Below, in pieces: positions 45,026 through 53,445 of a DNA stretch of 64,000 nucleotides. The notes beneath the pieces were generated by a model, which searched no databases, was not told the DNA's origin, and saw nothing but the letters and a program-made list of their open reading frames with translations. Position numbers and translations under genes: made by a program. This DNA is from Comamonadaceae bacterium (GTDB lineage: Bacteria; Pseudomonadota; Gammaproteobacteria; Burkholderiales; Burkholderiaceae_C): the NCBI GenBank assembly GCA_947374485.1, contig CANCCF010000004.1:1-64000 (forward strand). Direction: 5' to 3'. Each line of letters begins with the position of its first letter. The first letter of the stretch is position 1.

Positions 45026-45979
45026 TTATTTCGAACCTCGAATCGACGGATGCCAGAAGGCCGCGCGGCGCTCCAGCGCAACCAGCAAGGCGTAGGCCAC
45101 CGAGCCGGTGACGGCCGCCACCACAAGCGCGCCCCAGACCAGGGGCATGTTCATGCGCGCGGCCTCGGTGGAAATGCGAAAGCCCAGGCCGCTGGTGGGC
45201 GAGCCAAAAAACTCGGCGACGATGGCGCCAATCAGGGCCAGCGTGGCGTTGACCTTCAAGGCGTTGAAGATGAACGGCAAGGCGGAAGGCAGGCGCAGCG
45301 CCACCAGGGTGCGGGTGTAGCTGGCGGCATAGCTGTACATCAACTCACGCTCGAGCTTGCCTGCGGCCTTGAGCCCGGCCAGCGTGGAGACCAGCATGGG
45401 AAAGAAGGTCATCAGCACCACCACGGCGGCCTTGGAGGGCCACTCAAATCCGAACCACATCACGGCAATCGGCGCCACGCCGACCAAGGGGATGGCGCTG
45501 GTAAGGGACGCGACGGGCAAAAGGCCGCGCTGCAAAAACGGCAGGCGGTCAATGGCGACTGCCACGGCAAAACCCAGGCCGCAGCCCAGGGCCCAGCCGA
45601 TCAACACGGCCTTGCCAACGGTCTGCACAAAGTCGCCCCACAGCTTTGGCGCGTGGTCGGCCAGCGAGGCCAGCACCAGGCTGGGCGCGGGCAGCAGCAC
45701 GCGCGACACGTCCAGGCAGCGCACCACCACTTCCCAAAAGAAAACCACCCACAGGCCAAAGATGGCGGCGGTGAAGGTGCCGACCCAGCGGCTGCCTTCC
45801 AGTGCGGCGGTGCGGTAGATGCTGTAGCAGGCCAGCGCCACCAGCAGCACGATGGCGGGCCAGAACAGGGGGGAGGCGCCCGCTTGCAGCCAGAGGTTCA
45901 CTGCCACGTCTGCGGCTGCACCAGCACTCGCTGGTTCGCTGGCCATGGTGGCCGCAACGGCGCTCACAGCGTCACTCAT
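45026..45979 (-). CDS. ABC transporter permease (SsuC/TauC-like)
   Basis: A 317-residue membrane subunit. Its ATG overlaps the stop of the preceding permease gene. Helices at about 42-60, 67-87 and 110-280 surround a coupling loop MYSYAASYTRTLVALRLPSALPFIF. IPLVGVAPIAVMWFGFEWPSK and AIVAEFFGSPTSGLGFRI are characteristic of the NitT/TauT family. It pairs with the other permease in the operon. Confidence 0.92.
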   Translation of the reverse strand: MSDAVSAVAATMASEPASAGAAADVAVNLWLQAGASPLFWPAIVLLVALACYSIYRTAALEGSRWVGTFTAAIFGLWVVFFWEVVVRCLDVSRVLLPAPSLVLASLADHAPKLWGDFVQTVGKAVLIGWALGCGLGFAVAVAIDRLPFLQRGLLPVASLTSAIPLVGVAPIAVMWFGFEWPSKAAVVVLMTFFPMLVSTLAGLKAAGKLERELMYSYAASYTRTLVALRLPSALPFIFNALKVNATLALIGAIVAEFFGSPTSGLGFRISTEAARMNMPLVWGALVVAAVTGSVAYALLVALERRAAFWHPSIRGSK

Positions 45980-46965
45980 GCCACACCCCCGCGATTGCGC
46001 AGCACCAGGCGCTCCACCAGCGCCACGGCGGCGGTGAGCGTCAGGCCCAAGAGCGCCGACATCACCAGCGCCGACCAGATCTGAATTGTCTGGCCGTAGT
46101 AGGAGCCTGTCAGCAGACGCGCACCGAGACCGGCCACGGCGCCGGTGGGCAGCTCGGCCACCATGGCGCCCACCAGGCCGGCGGCCACGCCCACGCGCAG
46201 GGCGGGGAACAGGAAGGGGAGCGCTGCAGGCAGGCGCAACAGCCACAGCGACTGCCAGCGGCTGGCAGCGTAGGTGTGCATCATCTCCGTCTCGATCACC
46301 TGGGGCGAGCGCAGGCCCGCCACCATGGCCACCGTTACCGGAAAGAAGCACAGGTACATGGCAATTACCGCCTTGGGCGCGGTGCCGGAAAACCCCAGCG
46401 AGCCCAGAATCACCAGCACGATGGGCGCAATCGCCAGCACCGGCACGGTTTGCGAGGCCACGATCCAGGGCATCAAGGCGCGGTCCAGCGTGCGACTGTG
46501 CACGATCAAGACCGAGAGCAAGAGGCCCAGCGCCGTGCCCATGACAAAGCCGATCAAGGTGCTTTGCCCGGTGACGGCCACATGGAACAGCAGGTTGCGC
46601 GGGTTGTCCACCGGCCACTCGGTCAGGCTTTCATAGAGGTCCATCACCACCTGGTGCGGTGCGGGCATGAGCGGGCGCTCCATGGTCATGGTGGCCTCGA
46701 ACAGTTCGCGCTGGGTGTAACCGGCTTCTTCATCGAGCACGCGCTCGATGGCGCCGGGTGCGTTCAAAGCCCAGGCTGCGGCGTACCAGGCCAGCAACAC
46801 GGCGAGCAGCACCACGGCGATGGGCAGGCCGTTGTGAATGAGGCGCTGGAACCAGTTTTTGGTTCTGCCGCCGGGCCGCCCCAAGGCGGAACGCCCCCCC
46901 TCGGGGGGCAGAGAGCCACGCGCAGCGGGCGAACGTGGGGGCACTGCTTCAGCCATGGTGACCAT
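45976..46965 (-). CDS. ABC transporter permease (SsuC/TauC-like)
   Basis: A 329-residue membrane subunit. The NitT/TauT-family core has ASQTVPVLAIAPIVLVILGSLGFS, the loop MMHTYAASRWQSLWLLRLPAALPFLF and MVAELPTGAVAGLGARLL. The N-terminus (residues about 9-33) is unusual: it is encoded by a REP-like repeat and reads PRSPAARGSLPPEGGRSALG. The first ATG gives a GAGG site 9 bases upstream. It overlaps the ATPase gene by 17 bp. A second ATG lies 9 bases later. Confidence 0.92.
   Translation of the reverse strand: MVTMAEAVPPRSPAARGSLPPEGGRSALGRPGGRTKNWFQRLIHNGLPIAVVLLAVLLAWYAAAWALNAPGAIERVLDEEAGYTQRELFEATMTMERPLMPAPHQVVMDLYESLTEWPVDNPRNLLFHVAVTGQSTLIGFVMGTALGLLLSVLIVHSRTLDRALMPWIVASQTVPVLAIAPIVLVILGSLGFSGTAPKAVIAMYLCFFPVTVAMVAGLRSPQVIETEMMHTYAASRWQSLWLLRLPAALPFLFPALRVGVAAGLVGAMVAELPTGAVAGLGARLLTGSYYGQTIQIWSALVMSALLGLTLTAAVALVERLVLRNRGGVA
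46878..46944 (-). repeat. REP-like hairpin element inside the permease coding region
   Basis: The segment contains GCCCCCC-CTC-GGGGGGC (7 bp stem, 3 base loop, 46893-46909), followed by GAGAGCCACGCGCAGCGGGC and a GTGGGGGC tail. This GC hairpin plus tail arrangement is common as dispersed intergenic repeats in Comamonadaceae genomes. Here it is translated in frame as part of the permease N-terminus, so either the true permease start is downstream or the repeat has been taken up into the protein. Confidence 0.6.
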
Positions 46966-47758
46966 CGGCTAAGGCCTCGCGCACCTCATGGGCCAGCGCC
47001 ATGAACTCCGGTGTGTCGCGCAGGCCCAGATGGCGCGCGTCGGGCAGCGGCGATTGGATGACCTTGACAATGCGCCCGGGGCGCGGCGACATCACCACAA
47101 TCTTGGTCGACAAATAAACCGCCTCGGCAATCGAGTGGGTCACAAACACCACGGTGCGGCGCTCGCGCTGCCAGAGTTGTTGTAATTGCTCGTTGAGCCG
47201 GTCGCGCGTAATTTCATCCAGCGCGCCAAAGGGCTCGTCCATCATCAGGATCTTGGGCTCAAACGACAAGGCGCGCGCGATCGACACGCGCTGCTGCATG
47301 CCGCCCGAGAGCTGCCAAGGGTATTTGCCCTCAAAGCCTTTTAAACCGACGCGTTCCAGGTGTTCGATGGCAATCTGTTTGGCCTCAGACCGGCCCTTGC
47401 CCTGGATTTGCAGTGGCAGGGTCACATTGCCCAACACCGTGCGCCACGGAAACAAGGCCGGGGCCTGGAACACATAGCCATAGGCGCGGGCCAGCCGCGC
47501 GGCATGCGGCGAGACGCCATTGACCAGCACCTGCCCGGCGCTGATCTGCTCCAGGTCAGCAATCACCCGCATCAGCGTAGTCTTGCCGCAGCCCGAAGGG
47601 CCGATGAGCGAAACGAACTCGCCCTCGGCAATGTCCAGGGCAATGTCGGAGAGGGCATGCACCGGCGTGTCCGCCGTCTGGTAGACCACGCTGGCGTTTT
47701 GTACCTGAACCGCCAAGCGGATAGCGGGGGTGGCGTGGTTTGCTTCTTGTTGGGTCAT
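46949..47758 (-). CDS. ABC transporter ATP-binding protein (SsuB/TauB-like)
   Basis: A 269-residue ATPase. Walker [12 protein letters not shown] is near residue 54. Q-loop YVFQAPALFPW, signature LSGGMQQRVSIARAL and Walker [14 protein letters not shown] follow. It is the first gene of the operon, with the RutR-type palindrome 44-59 bp before its start. The order ATPase-permease-permease-binding protein-rutR is continuous with overlaps, supporting one transcript. Confidence 0.94.
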   Translation of the reverse strand: MTQQEANHATPAIRLAVQVQNASVVYQTADTPVHALSDIALDIAEGEFVSLIGPSGCGKTTLMRVIADLEQISAGQVLVNGVSPHAARLARAYGYVFQAPALFPWRTVLGNVTLPLQIQGKGRSEAKQIAIEHLERVGLKGFEGKYPWQLSGGMQQRVSIARALSFEPKILMMDEPFGALDEITRDRLNEQLQQLWQRERRTVVFVTHSIAEAVYLSTKIVVMSPRPGRIVKVIQSPLPDARHLGLRDTPEFMALAHEVREALADGHHG

Positions 47759-47801
47759 TGACGGCCTGGATGCACTGCTTTGGTTCGACGTTCTGCATAA
47801 G

Positions 47802-47817
47802 TTGACCAATTGGTTAA
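47802..47817. promoter_or_regulatory. RutR-type operator (TTGACCAATTGGTTAA)
   Basis: The 16 bp palindrome differs at one base from the E. coli RutR consensus TTGACCAnnTGGTCAA, and its symmetry extends to arms of 11 with one mismatch (AAGTT...AACTT). It lies directly upstream of the ABC operon that encodes RutR. This position fits repression of the operon by its own RutR. Confidence 0.8.
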
Positions 47818-48194
47818 CTTATCAGCCGATGGTAGCGAGTTTCGTGCCACGGCTGCCACTGGGGTTTGTACGGTCCGCCGCATGGAACATGGCGTACAAG
47901 GCGGCGTGAAATGGCCCATGCCGGGATTTGCACTTGGGTGTCAAGGTCAAGCGGCCCGCTTTACGGGCAAAGCGTCTGTCCCTACCTTGCGTGCGAGCGG
48001 GCGTTGTTTGCCGGCCCCATTGTCACTCGGGTCCTGCACATAGAAACGCGCCAGGATATGGGTGCCAACGGCGACCACCATCGCCACCCCGCTGGGCAGC
48101 AGCCACGTCAAATAACGATGGACAAGGTGGGCTCCGATTGTCTTGCATGGTGGGAAATTAGTGGCGACGCAAAAGGGCTTGCATAGGGCAAGGG
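47818..48194. other. Non-coding or degenerate stretch
   Basis: About 380 bp between the RutR operator and the DUF2726 gene. A minus-strand reading near 48110-48020 encodes a membrane-like piece (RYLTWLLPSGVAMVVAVG and a hydrophilic tail) but has no convincing start or ribosome-binding site. It may be a remnant of a small membrane protein. No RNA gene was recognised. Confidence 0.35.
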
Positions 48195-48758
48195 TCATGG
48201 CTGGGAGGCATCCCGTTCGGCCTGCGTTAGTGCAGGCCACCACGACTGGTTGGCGCTGGCGGGCACGTCTTCAAAGAACTGCGTGAGTGGCACGCCCAGC
48301 GTGGCCTGTATTTCTGCCGGATCCGGCAAGGCCCTGGATTGCCAGTGCAGCAGGCGAATACCCGCTGCGGCGCTGGCACGCTCCACGGTCAGGCGCCGGG
48401 TCTGCGCGGCCCCGCTGTCGGGGACATCTTCCAGGGCAATCGCGGCCAGCACGTGTACGTCCCGGGCGCACACCACGAAGTCATATTGCAGGCCGTGCAG
48501 GCGCCGCGTCCAGGCCGTCTGATCGAAACCGGGCCGGATGCCCAGCACACTGACCAGCGGCACACAGGCCATCACGGTGTGCCCGGGCAAGGCGGCCACC
48601 AGGCGCTGGTGCAGCACCTGGTGTGGGTTGCTGCGTGGCCTTTTGGCGTACAGCGGCCAGGGCGCTTTGGCGTGGCGCCAGGCGCTTCGCCGTTGGAAAA
48701 TATAGCCGACCAGGGCGGCGCACAGCAGCAGACAAGCCGGGATGAAAAAGTAGTTCAT
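48195..48758 (-). CDS. Membrane-anchored DUF2726-like protein
   Basis: A 187-residue protein. One N-terminal helix (MNYFFIPACLLLCAALVGYI) is followed by a soluble DUF2726-type domain with HQVLHQRLVAALPGHTVMACVPLVSVLGI and HGLQYDFVVCARDVHVLAAI, given here in blocks. DUF2726 is thought to be nuclease-related in other proteins, but no activity can be asserted. It stands alone. Confidence 0.78.
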   Translation of the reverse strand: MNYFFIPACLLLCAALVGYIFQRRSAWRHAKAPWPLYAKRPRSNPHQVLHQRLVAALPGHTVMACVPLVSVLGIRPGFDQTAWTRRLHGLQYDFVVCARDVHVLAAIALEDVPDSGAAQTRRLTVERASAAAGIRLLHWQSRALPDPAEIQATLGVPLTQFFEDVPASANQSWWPALTQAERDASQP

Positions 48759-48843
48759 GGGCCCAGTCTGCGGTTGTGCCCTCAAACAGTCTTGATCAAA
48801 AAATGATCAAGACACCGCCACCTGTCTATTGCTCACACAGGCA

Positions 48844-49686
48844 TCACAGTGGCGCCAGCGGGTGCGGCGAGCCGTCATAGCCGCCCCACACCGACTGGTC
48901 ATACTCGATCACCGAGCCCGTCATCAGGCCGGATTCGGCGCTGCACAAAAAGGCCACGGCGCGGGCCACTTCCCTGGGGTCGATCAGGCGGCCGTTGGGC
49001 TGAGCGGCGGCGGCCTTGTCCAGCCAGTTGACGTCGGCCTGATGAAACTCGCGCTGGATGCGGTCTTCGCCCTCGGACGCCATCCAGCCGATGTTCAAAC
49101 CGTTCACACGGATGCGGTTGCGCAGCAGTGCATAGGCCGTGTTGCGGGTCAGCGTGGCCAGCGCCCCTTTGGAGGCGCAGTAAGCGGCAATGAAGGGCTG
49201 GCCGGCCAGGGCCGACATGGAGCCGATGTTGACGATGCTGCCCTCAATGGCTTCGCGGCGCATGACCAGAATGGCCTCCTGCATCAGGTAGAAGGGCGCG
49301 CGCACATTGATGGCAAACATGCGGTCGAACAGGGCCGGGTCGGTGTCCAGAATCGTGCCGCGGTCGGTGATCGCGGCCGCATTGACCAGCATGTCCACGC
49401 GGCCGAATGTGGCATCGGCCTGCTTTACCACCTTGCGGCAGTCTTCCACGTTTTCCAGGTCGGCCTGCACATAGACCGCCTGCGTGCCCAGGGCCTGCAG
49501 GCGCGCGGCCTGGGCTTCGCCTTTGCTCGCATTGCGGCCGCAAATCACCACGCCGCGGGCGCCGCGCTCGGCCAGGACGGTGGCAATGGCAGCGCCCAGG
49601 CCTTGCGTGCCGCCGGTGACGACGGCAACTTTACCTTGCAGCGAGGCGGTGGCGGATGTGGCTGGGGTGGATGCGGTGGGGGTCAT
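48844..49686 (-). CDS. Short-chain dehydrogenase/reductase
   Basis: A 280-residue classical SDR. Cofactor motif TGGTQGLG (24-31), NAAA near 102-105, catalytic S156, Y169 and K173 (YCASK). The end lacks a transmembrane tail. It follows the phytanoyl dioxygenase gene on the same strand by 39 bp, and both are probably controlled by the divergent LacI-family gene, so they likely oxidise the same sugar- or alcohol-like compound. The substrate is unknown. Confidence 0.92.
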   Translation of the reverse strand: MTPTASTPATSATASLQGKVAVVTGGTQGLGAAIATVLAERGARGVVICGRNASKGEAQAARLQALGTQAVYVQADLENVEDCRKVVKQADATFGRVDMLVNAAAITDRGTILDTDPALFDRMFAINVRAPFYLMQEAILVMRREAIEGSIVNIGSMSALAGQPFIAAYCASKGALATLTRNTAYALLRNRIRVNGLNIGWMASEGEDRIQREFHQADVNWLDKAAAAQPNGRLIDPREVARAVAFLCSAESGLMTGSVIEYDQSVWGGYDGSPHPLAPL

Positions 49687-49725
49687 GCTGTCTCCTGTCG
49701 TGGTGTCGTTAAAAATTGAAAAACA

Positions 49726-50931
49726 TCAGCTCAGGCGCGTCTGCGTCTGCGCCAGCAAGGTGGCGCTGAACTGCGCCGGGCTGTGGCTCTGGGCCAGGGC
49801 GCTGTGCACCAGGTCCTGCTGACTCTGGGGCGCCAAGCCGCCCAAGGGTGGGTCGCGGTCCAGGTTGGTGGGGAAGGCATAGCCTTCGGCGCAGGCGGCC
49901 ACGGCGGCGGCCAGATCGTCAGGTGCCATCTGCCCGGTGCTTTGCCATTGCAACAGGCTGGGATACAGGGCCTGCGCCATGCGCACCCGGTCCACCGTTT
50001 CCATGCAGCGGCCAAAGGCCGAAGACACCTGCAGCAGATTGGCCATGCGGCGGATGTCGGCCGAGCGGTTGTGGCCGGCCGCGTGCATCAGCGCCGGGTT
50101 GAAGAAGATGCCATCGCCCTTTTTCAGGGGCAGCTGCACATGGTGGGCATCAAAGTAAGCCTGGAATGCGGGCACACCTGCCACCAGATAGCCCGGCAGG
50201 TATTTTTGCGAATGCGGCAAGTACAGCGTGGGGCCGCTCTCCAGCGGCATGTCCACATGCGCCACCGCGCCCTGCAGCGTCAGGAGCGGCGAGAGCTGGT
50301 GCACATGGACCGGGAAGCGTGCGGCGCCCTCGGCATTGAAAAAACCCAGGTGGTAGTCGCGGTGCGCGGTTTGTGCGGCACCGCCCGGATTGACGCAATT
50401 GATTTGTGAGGTGACCTGGTAGGCCGGGCCCAGCCAGGCCTCGCACACGGTGGCCAGCAAGGCGTTGCCGTAGTAGGCGGCAAACACATCAGGAGCTTGC
50501 AGGCAGAGCTTCTCCAGTGCGTTCCAGACCCGGTCGTTGGCGCCGGGCTTGGCAAAGTGGTCACCACCCTGACCGGACTTGCGCGAGGCCTCAATCAGCG
50601 CCTGAAACTGCTGCGTGGTGGCGTCCACCACCGCGGCATCCGCGTACAGGCCCTGCACCACCAGCACCCCGGCACCATGGCGCCAGACCTCGGCCCATTC
50701 GGCCATCAGTGCGGCGCGCCACTGCGCGGGTTCTGTAGATGCGGCCTGGGCGGCGCGCAGCGACGTGCCGTCATATACCGGCACGTTGTGCGCAATGCGG
50801 CTGGCCTGCGGGCAGTCCTGGGGCCGGGTCACAGTTTTCACCAAACGGTCCAGCTCCGGGAGCTGGCAGCTGTCGGCGTTCAGCCAGCCCGTGGGCCGGG
50901 CGTCGGTTTGCGGTGCAGGAGATGGGTGCAT
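49726..50931 (-). CDS. Phytanoyl-CoA dioxygenase (PhyH) family protein
   Basis: A 401-residue iron/2-oxoglutarate-type dioxygenase. The HxD facial triad is seen in AHRDYH (H190, D192) and the third ligand is a His near NPALMHAAGHNRS (283-287). The double-stranded beta-helix spans about 170-300. Bacterial PhyH proteins hydroxylate small molecules of many kinds. It is the first gene of a two-gene unit with the SDR and diverges from lacI-type gene. Confidence 0.86.
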   Translation of the reverse strand: MHPSPAPQTDARPTGWLNADSCQLPELDRLVKTVTRPQDCPQASRIAHNVPVYDGTSLRAAQAASTEPAQWRAALMAEWAEVWRHGAGVLVVQGLYADAAVVDATTQQFQALIEASRKSGQGGDHFAKPGANDRVWNALEKLCLQAPDVFAAYYGNALLATVCEAWLGPAYQVTSQINCVNPGGAAQTAHRDYHLGFFNAEGAARFPVHVHQLSPLLTLQGAVAHVDMPLESGPTLYLPHSQKYLPGYLVAGVPAFQAYFDAHHVQLPLKKGDGIFFNPALMHAAGHNRSADIRRMANLLQVSSAFGRCMETVDRVRMAQALYPSLLQWQSTGQMAPDDLAAAVAACAEGYAFPTNLDRDPPLGGLAPQSQQDLVHSALAQSHSPAQFSATLLAQTQTRLS

Positions 50932-51057
50932 AGGCCTTGTGTATTGGAGATTGATTGCCAGAGTTGCTGCAGTGTAGGAACAGCCGTGTCGCCACGGTGG
51001 TTCAAAACACCTCACAAACACCTCAAATAGAACACGCCTGCGGCACAATCCAGAAGC

Positions 51058-52080
51058 ATGTCGCACCCCCATCTGCTCAAAGCCATTGCCCTGCAGGCCG
51101 GTGTCAGCCTGGCCACCGTGGACCGGGTGGTACACCAGCGTACCGGGGTGCGGGCGCACACGGTGCGCCGGGTGGAGCAGGCGCAGGCCGAGCTGCAGCG
51201 GCAAAGCGTGCAGGTCGGCCTGCAGGGCCGCAAGTTCATGCTCGATGTGGTGATGCAGACGCCCGCGCGCTTTGCCCAGGCGGTGCGCGACGCGCTGGAA
51301 CGCGCCATGCCGCTCTTGCACCCCGCCATCCTGCGCGCGCGTTACCTGGTGGGAGACTCGCTGGCGGTGCAGGAACTGGTGGCAGCGTTGGACAAAATTG
51401 CCGCGCGCGGCAGCCACGGCGTGCTGCTCAAGGCGCCGGTGGACGCGCGGCTGGTGGCGGCCGTGGCGCGGCTGCAGGCCCGGGGCATACCGGTGGTGAC
51501 GCTGGTGACCGATTTGCCCGGCTCGGAGCGCCTGGCCTATGTGGGCATGGACAACAGGGCCGCCGGGCAGACCGCCGCTTACCTGCTGGGCCAGTGGCTT
51601 GGCGCCAGCACACGCGCCGGGGTGCTGGTGTCACTGAGCAGCACGCGCTTTCGTGGCGAAGAGGAACGCGAGGCCGGCTTTGCCGCGGCGCTGCGGGCGC
51701 GCTACCCGCTGCTGCAGCTGGTGGATGCCGGCGAGGGCCTGGGCCTGCACGCGGCCACGGCCGCGCTGGTGCTGCAACGCCTGCAAGCGCACCCCGAGGT
51801 GTGCGCGGTGTATTCCATAGGCGGGGCCAATACGGCCATTCTGCAGGCCTTTGCCGAAGCAAAGCGGTCGTGCCGCGTGTTCATCGGCCATGACCTGGAT
51901 GCCGACAACCTGGCGCTGTTGCGTGCAGAAAAGATCAGTGCCGTGCTGCACCACGATTTGGCACACGACATGCACATGGCCTGTCTGCAGATCCTGCGCG
52001 CCCACGGTGTGGGCCCTGCTGCGGCATTGCCCACCTTGTCAGGCGTGCAGGTGGTGACACCGTTCAACATGCCGGGTTAA
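51058..52080 (+). CDS. LacI-family transcriptional regulator
   Basis: A 340-residue regulator. Helix-turn-helix at residues about 6-30 (KAIALQAGVSLATVDRVVH), hinge, then a periplasmic-binding-like sensor (about 60-335) with LVTDLPGSERLAYVGMDN and YSIGGANTAILQAF. It is divergent to the PhyH/SDR pair, separated by 126 bp that contains the short inverted repeat CCGTG-TCGC-CACGG (50984-50997). Sugar or polyol sensing is typical. Its stop overlaps that of the convergent pduO-like gene by 4 bp. Confidence 0.92.
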   Translation: MSHPHLLKAIALQAGVSLATVDRVVHQRTGVRAHTVRRVEQAQAELQRQSVQVGLQGRKFMLDVVMQTPARFAQAVRDALERAMPLLHPAILRARYLVGDSLAVQELVAALDKIAARGSHGVLLKAPVDARLVAAVARLQARGIPVVTLVTDLPGSERLAYVGMDNRAAGQTAAYLLGQWLGASTRAGVLVSLSSTRFRGEEEREAGFAAALRARYPLLQLVDAGEGLGLHAATAALVLQRLQAHPEVCAVYSIGGANTAILQAFAEAKRSCRVFIGHDLDADNLALLRAEKISAVLHHDLAHDMHMACLQILRAHGVGPAAALPTLSGVQVVTPFNMPG

Positions 52081-52649
52081 GACGCAGCGGCCATTCTCTC
52101 GCTCTTCCAGTACACGTCGTCGCCGACGGTGCCATCGGTGCGGTAACGGTTCAGGGCACGCGACAGCACGAACAGCAGGTCCGACAGGCGGTTGAGGTAC
52201 TGGCGCGGGGTCTCCTTCAGCGCCTCTTCATTGCCCAGGGCCACCAGCGCGCGTTCGGCGCGGCGTGCCACGGTACGGCAGACATGGGCGAGCGAGGCTG
52301 CGCGCGTGCCCGCAGGCAGAATGAACTCGGCCAGACGGGGCAGCTCGGCGTTGTAGGTCTCCAGCGCCTGGTCGAGTGCCAGCACGGCCTCGGCCTTGAG
52401 CAGCTCGTAGCCGGGAATCGACAGCTCGCCGCCCAGGTTGAAGAGCTGGTGCTGAATCTCCACCAGCAGGCTGCGGATGCCCTCGGGCATGTCCTCGCAC
52501 AGCAGCACGCCGATGTTCGAGTTGAGCTCGTCCACGTCGCCCATGGCGTGCACGCGCAGGCTGTTTTTGGACACGCGGGTGTTGTCACCCAGGCCGGTGG
52601 TGCCTGCGTCCCCGGTGCGGGTGGCGATTTGTGTGAGGCGGTTGCCCAT
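52077..52649 (-). CDS. pduO: Cob(I)alamin adenosyltransferase, PduO type
   Basis: A 190-residue enzyme that makes adenosylcobalamin. The opening RTGDAGTTGLGDNTRVSK-type ATP site, MGDVDELNSNIGVLL, and the C-terminal RTVARRAERALVALG and PRQYLNRLSDLLFVLSRALN with the helix bundle arrangement are family hallmarks. It can supply the cofactor for the eutBC ethanolamine lyase in the same window, but the genes are 17 kb apart. Confidence 0.94.
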   Translation of the reverse strand: MGNRLTQIATRTGDAGTTGLGDNTRVSKNSLRVHAMGDVDELNSNIGVLLCEDMPEGIRSLLVEIQHQLFNLGGELSIPGYELLKAEAVLALDQALETYNAELPRLAEFILPAGTRAASLAHVCRTVARRAERALVALGNEEALKETPRQYLNRLSDLLFVLSRALNRYRTDGTVGDDVYWKSERMAAAS

Positions 52650-52684
52650 GGGGTTGTCTCCTTGTATGTACTGGCCGCAGCGGC

Positions 52685-53431
52685 CTACAGCTCGGCGATT
52701 TCGGCAATGGCATTGGCCATGTAGTCGATCTTGTTCTGCATATCGCGGTCGGTGTCGGCAAAGCGGCGGGCCACGTCTTCAAATTCCACGGTCAGCTCCA
52801 TGAAGGCGTCCACCACATCGGGGTCGAAGTGCTGGCCGCGCTCGCCAAAAATAATGCCCACGGCCGTGTCGGGCGCGACACCCTGGCGGTAAATCTTGTT
52901 GCTGATGAGTGCGTCGTACACATCGGCCACGGCCACCAGACGGGCCGAAAGCGGAATCTGCGTCTCCGACAGGCCCTTGGGGTAACCGCGGCCATTCCAT
53001 TTCTCATGGTGGCACAAGGTCAGCTCCTTGGCGAAGGAGAGCAGGGGCGACTGCAGGCCCAGGGCGGCTTCGGCCCGCACAATGGCCTCATGGCCGCGGC
53101 TGGTGTGGGTGGTCATGGTGGCCAGCTCATCCGCCGTCAGGCGCCCGGGCTTGAGCAAAATGCGGTCGGGTATGGCTACCGTGCCCAGGTCGTACATGGG
53201 CACGCTGGTGCACAGGCCTTCGATATAGGCCATGCTCAGGCGCTCGGCATAGGCCGGGTTCTGCTGCAGTTTCTCGGCCAGCAGGCGCACGTAATGCGAC
53301 ACGCGCAGCAGGTGGCTGGCAGTATCGGACTCGCGCAGCTCCGCCAGCGCGGCCACGGCAAACAGCACCACCCGGTGCGCGTGCAAAGCGTCGAGTGCGG
53401 CGTCACCTGCCAATGGGGTCTGGGGATCCAT
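52685..53431 (-). CDS. HD-GYP-family protein with degenerate HD site
   Basis: A 248-residue protein of the cyclic-di-GMP phosphodiesterase fold. Retained: H40, H109, the HHE of CHHEKWNGRGYP (141-151) and the GYP signature. Changed: the HD motif reads YD (Y80, D81) and the usual GK reads GT (G83, T84), removing a metal ligand and the lysine. It is therefore likely inactive or altered in metal binding and may bind cyclic-di-GMP as a sensor. No signalling domain is attached. Confidence 0.86.
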   Translation of the reverse strand: MDPQTPLAGDAALDALHAHRVVLFAVAALAELRESDTASHLLRVSHYVRLLAEKLQQNPAYAERLSMAYIEGLCTSVPMYDLGTVAIPDRILLKPGRLTADELATMTTHTSRGHEAIVRAEAALGLQSPLLSFAKELTLCHHEKWNGRGYPKGLSETQIPLSARLVAVADVYDALISNKIYRQGVAPDTAVGIIFGERGQHFDPDVVDAFMELTVEFEDVARRFADTDRDMQNKIDYMANAIAEIAEL

Positions 53432-53445
53432 GGGTTTTTTCCTCC

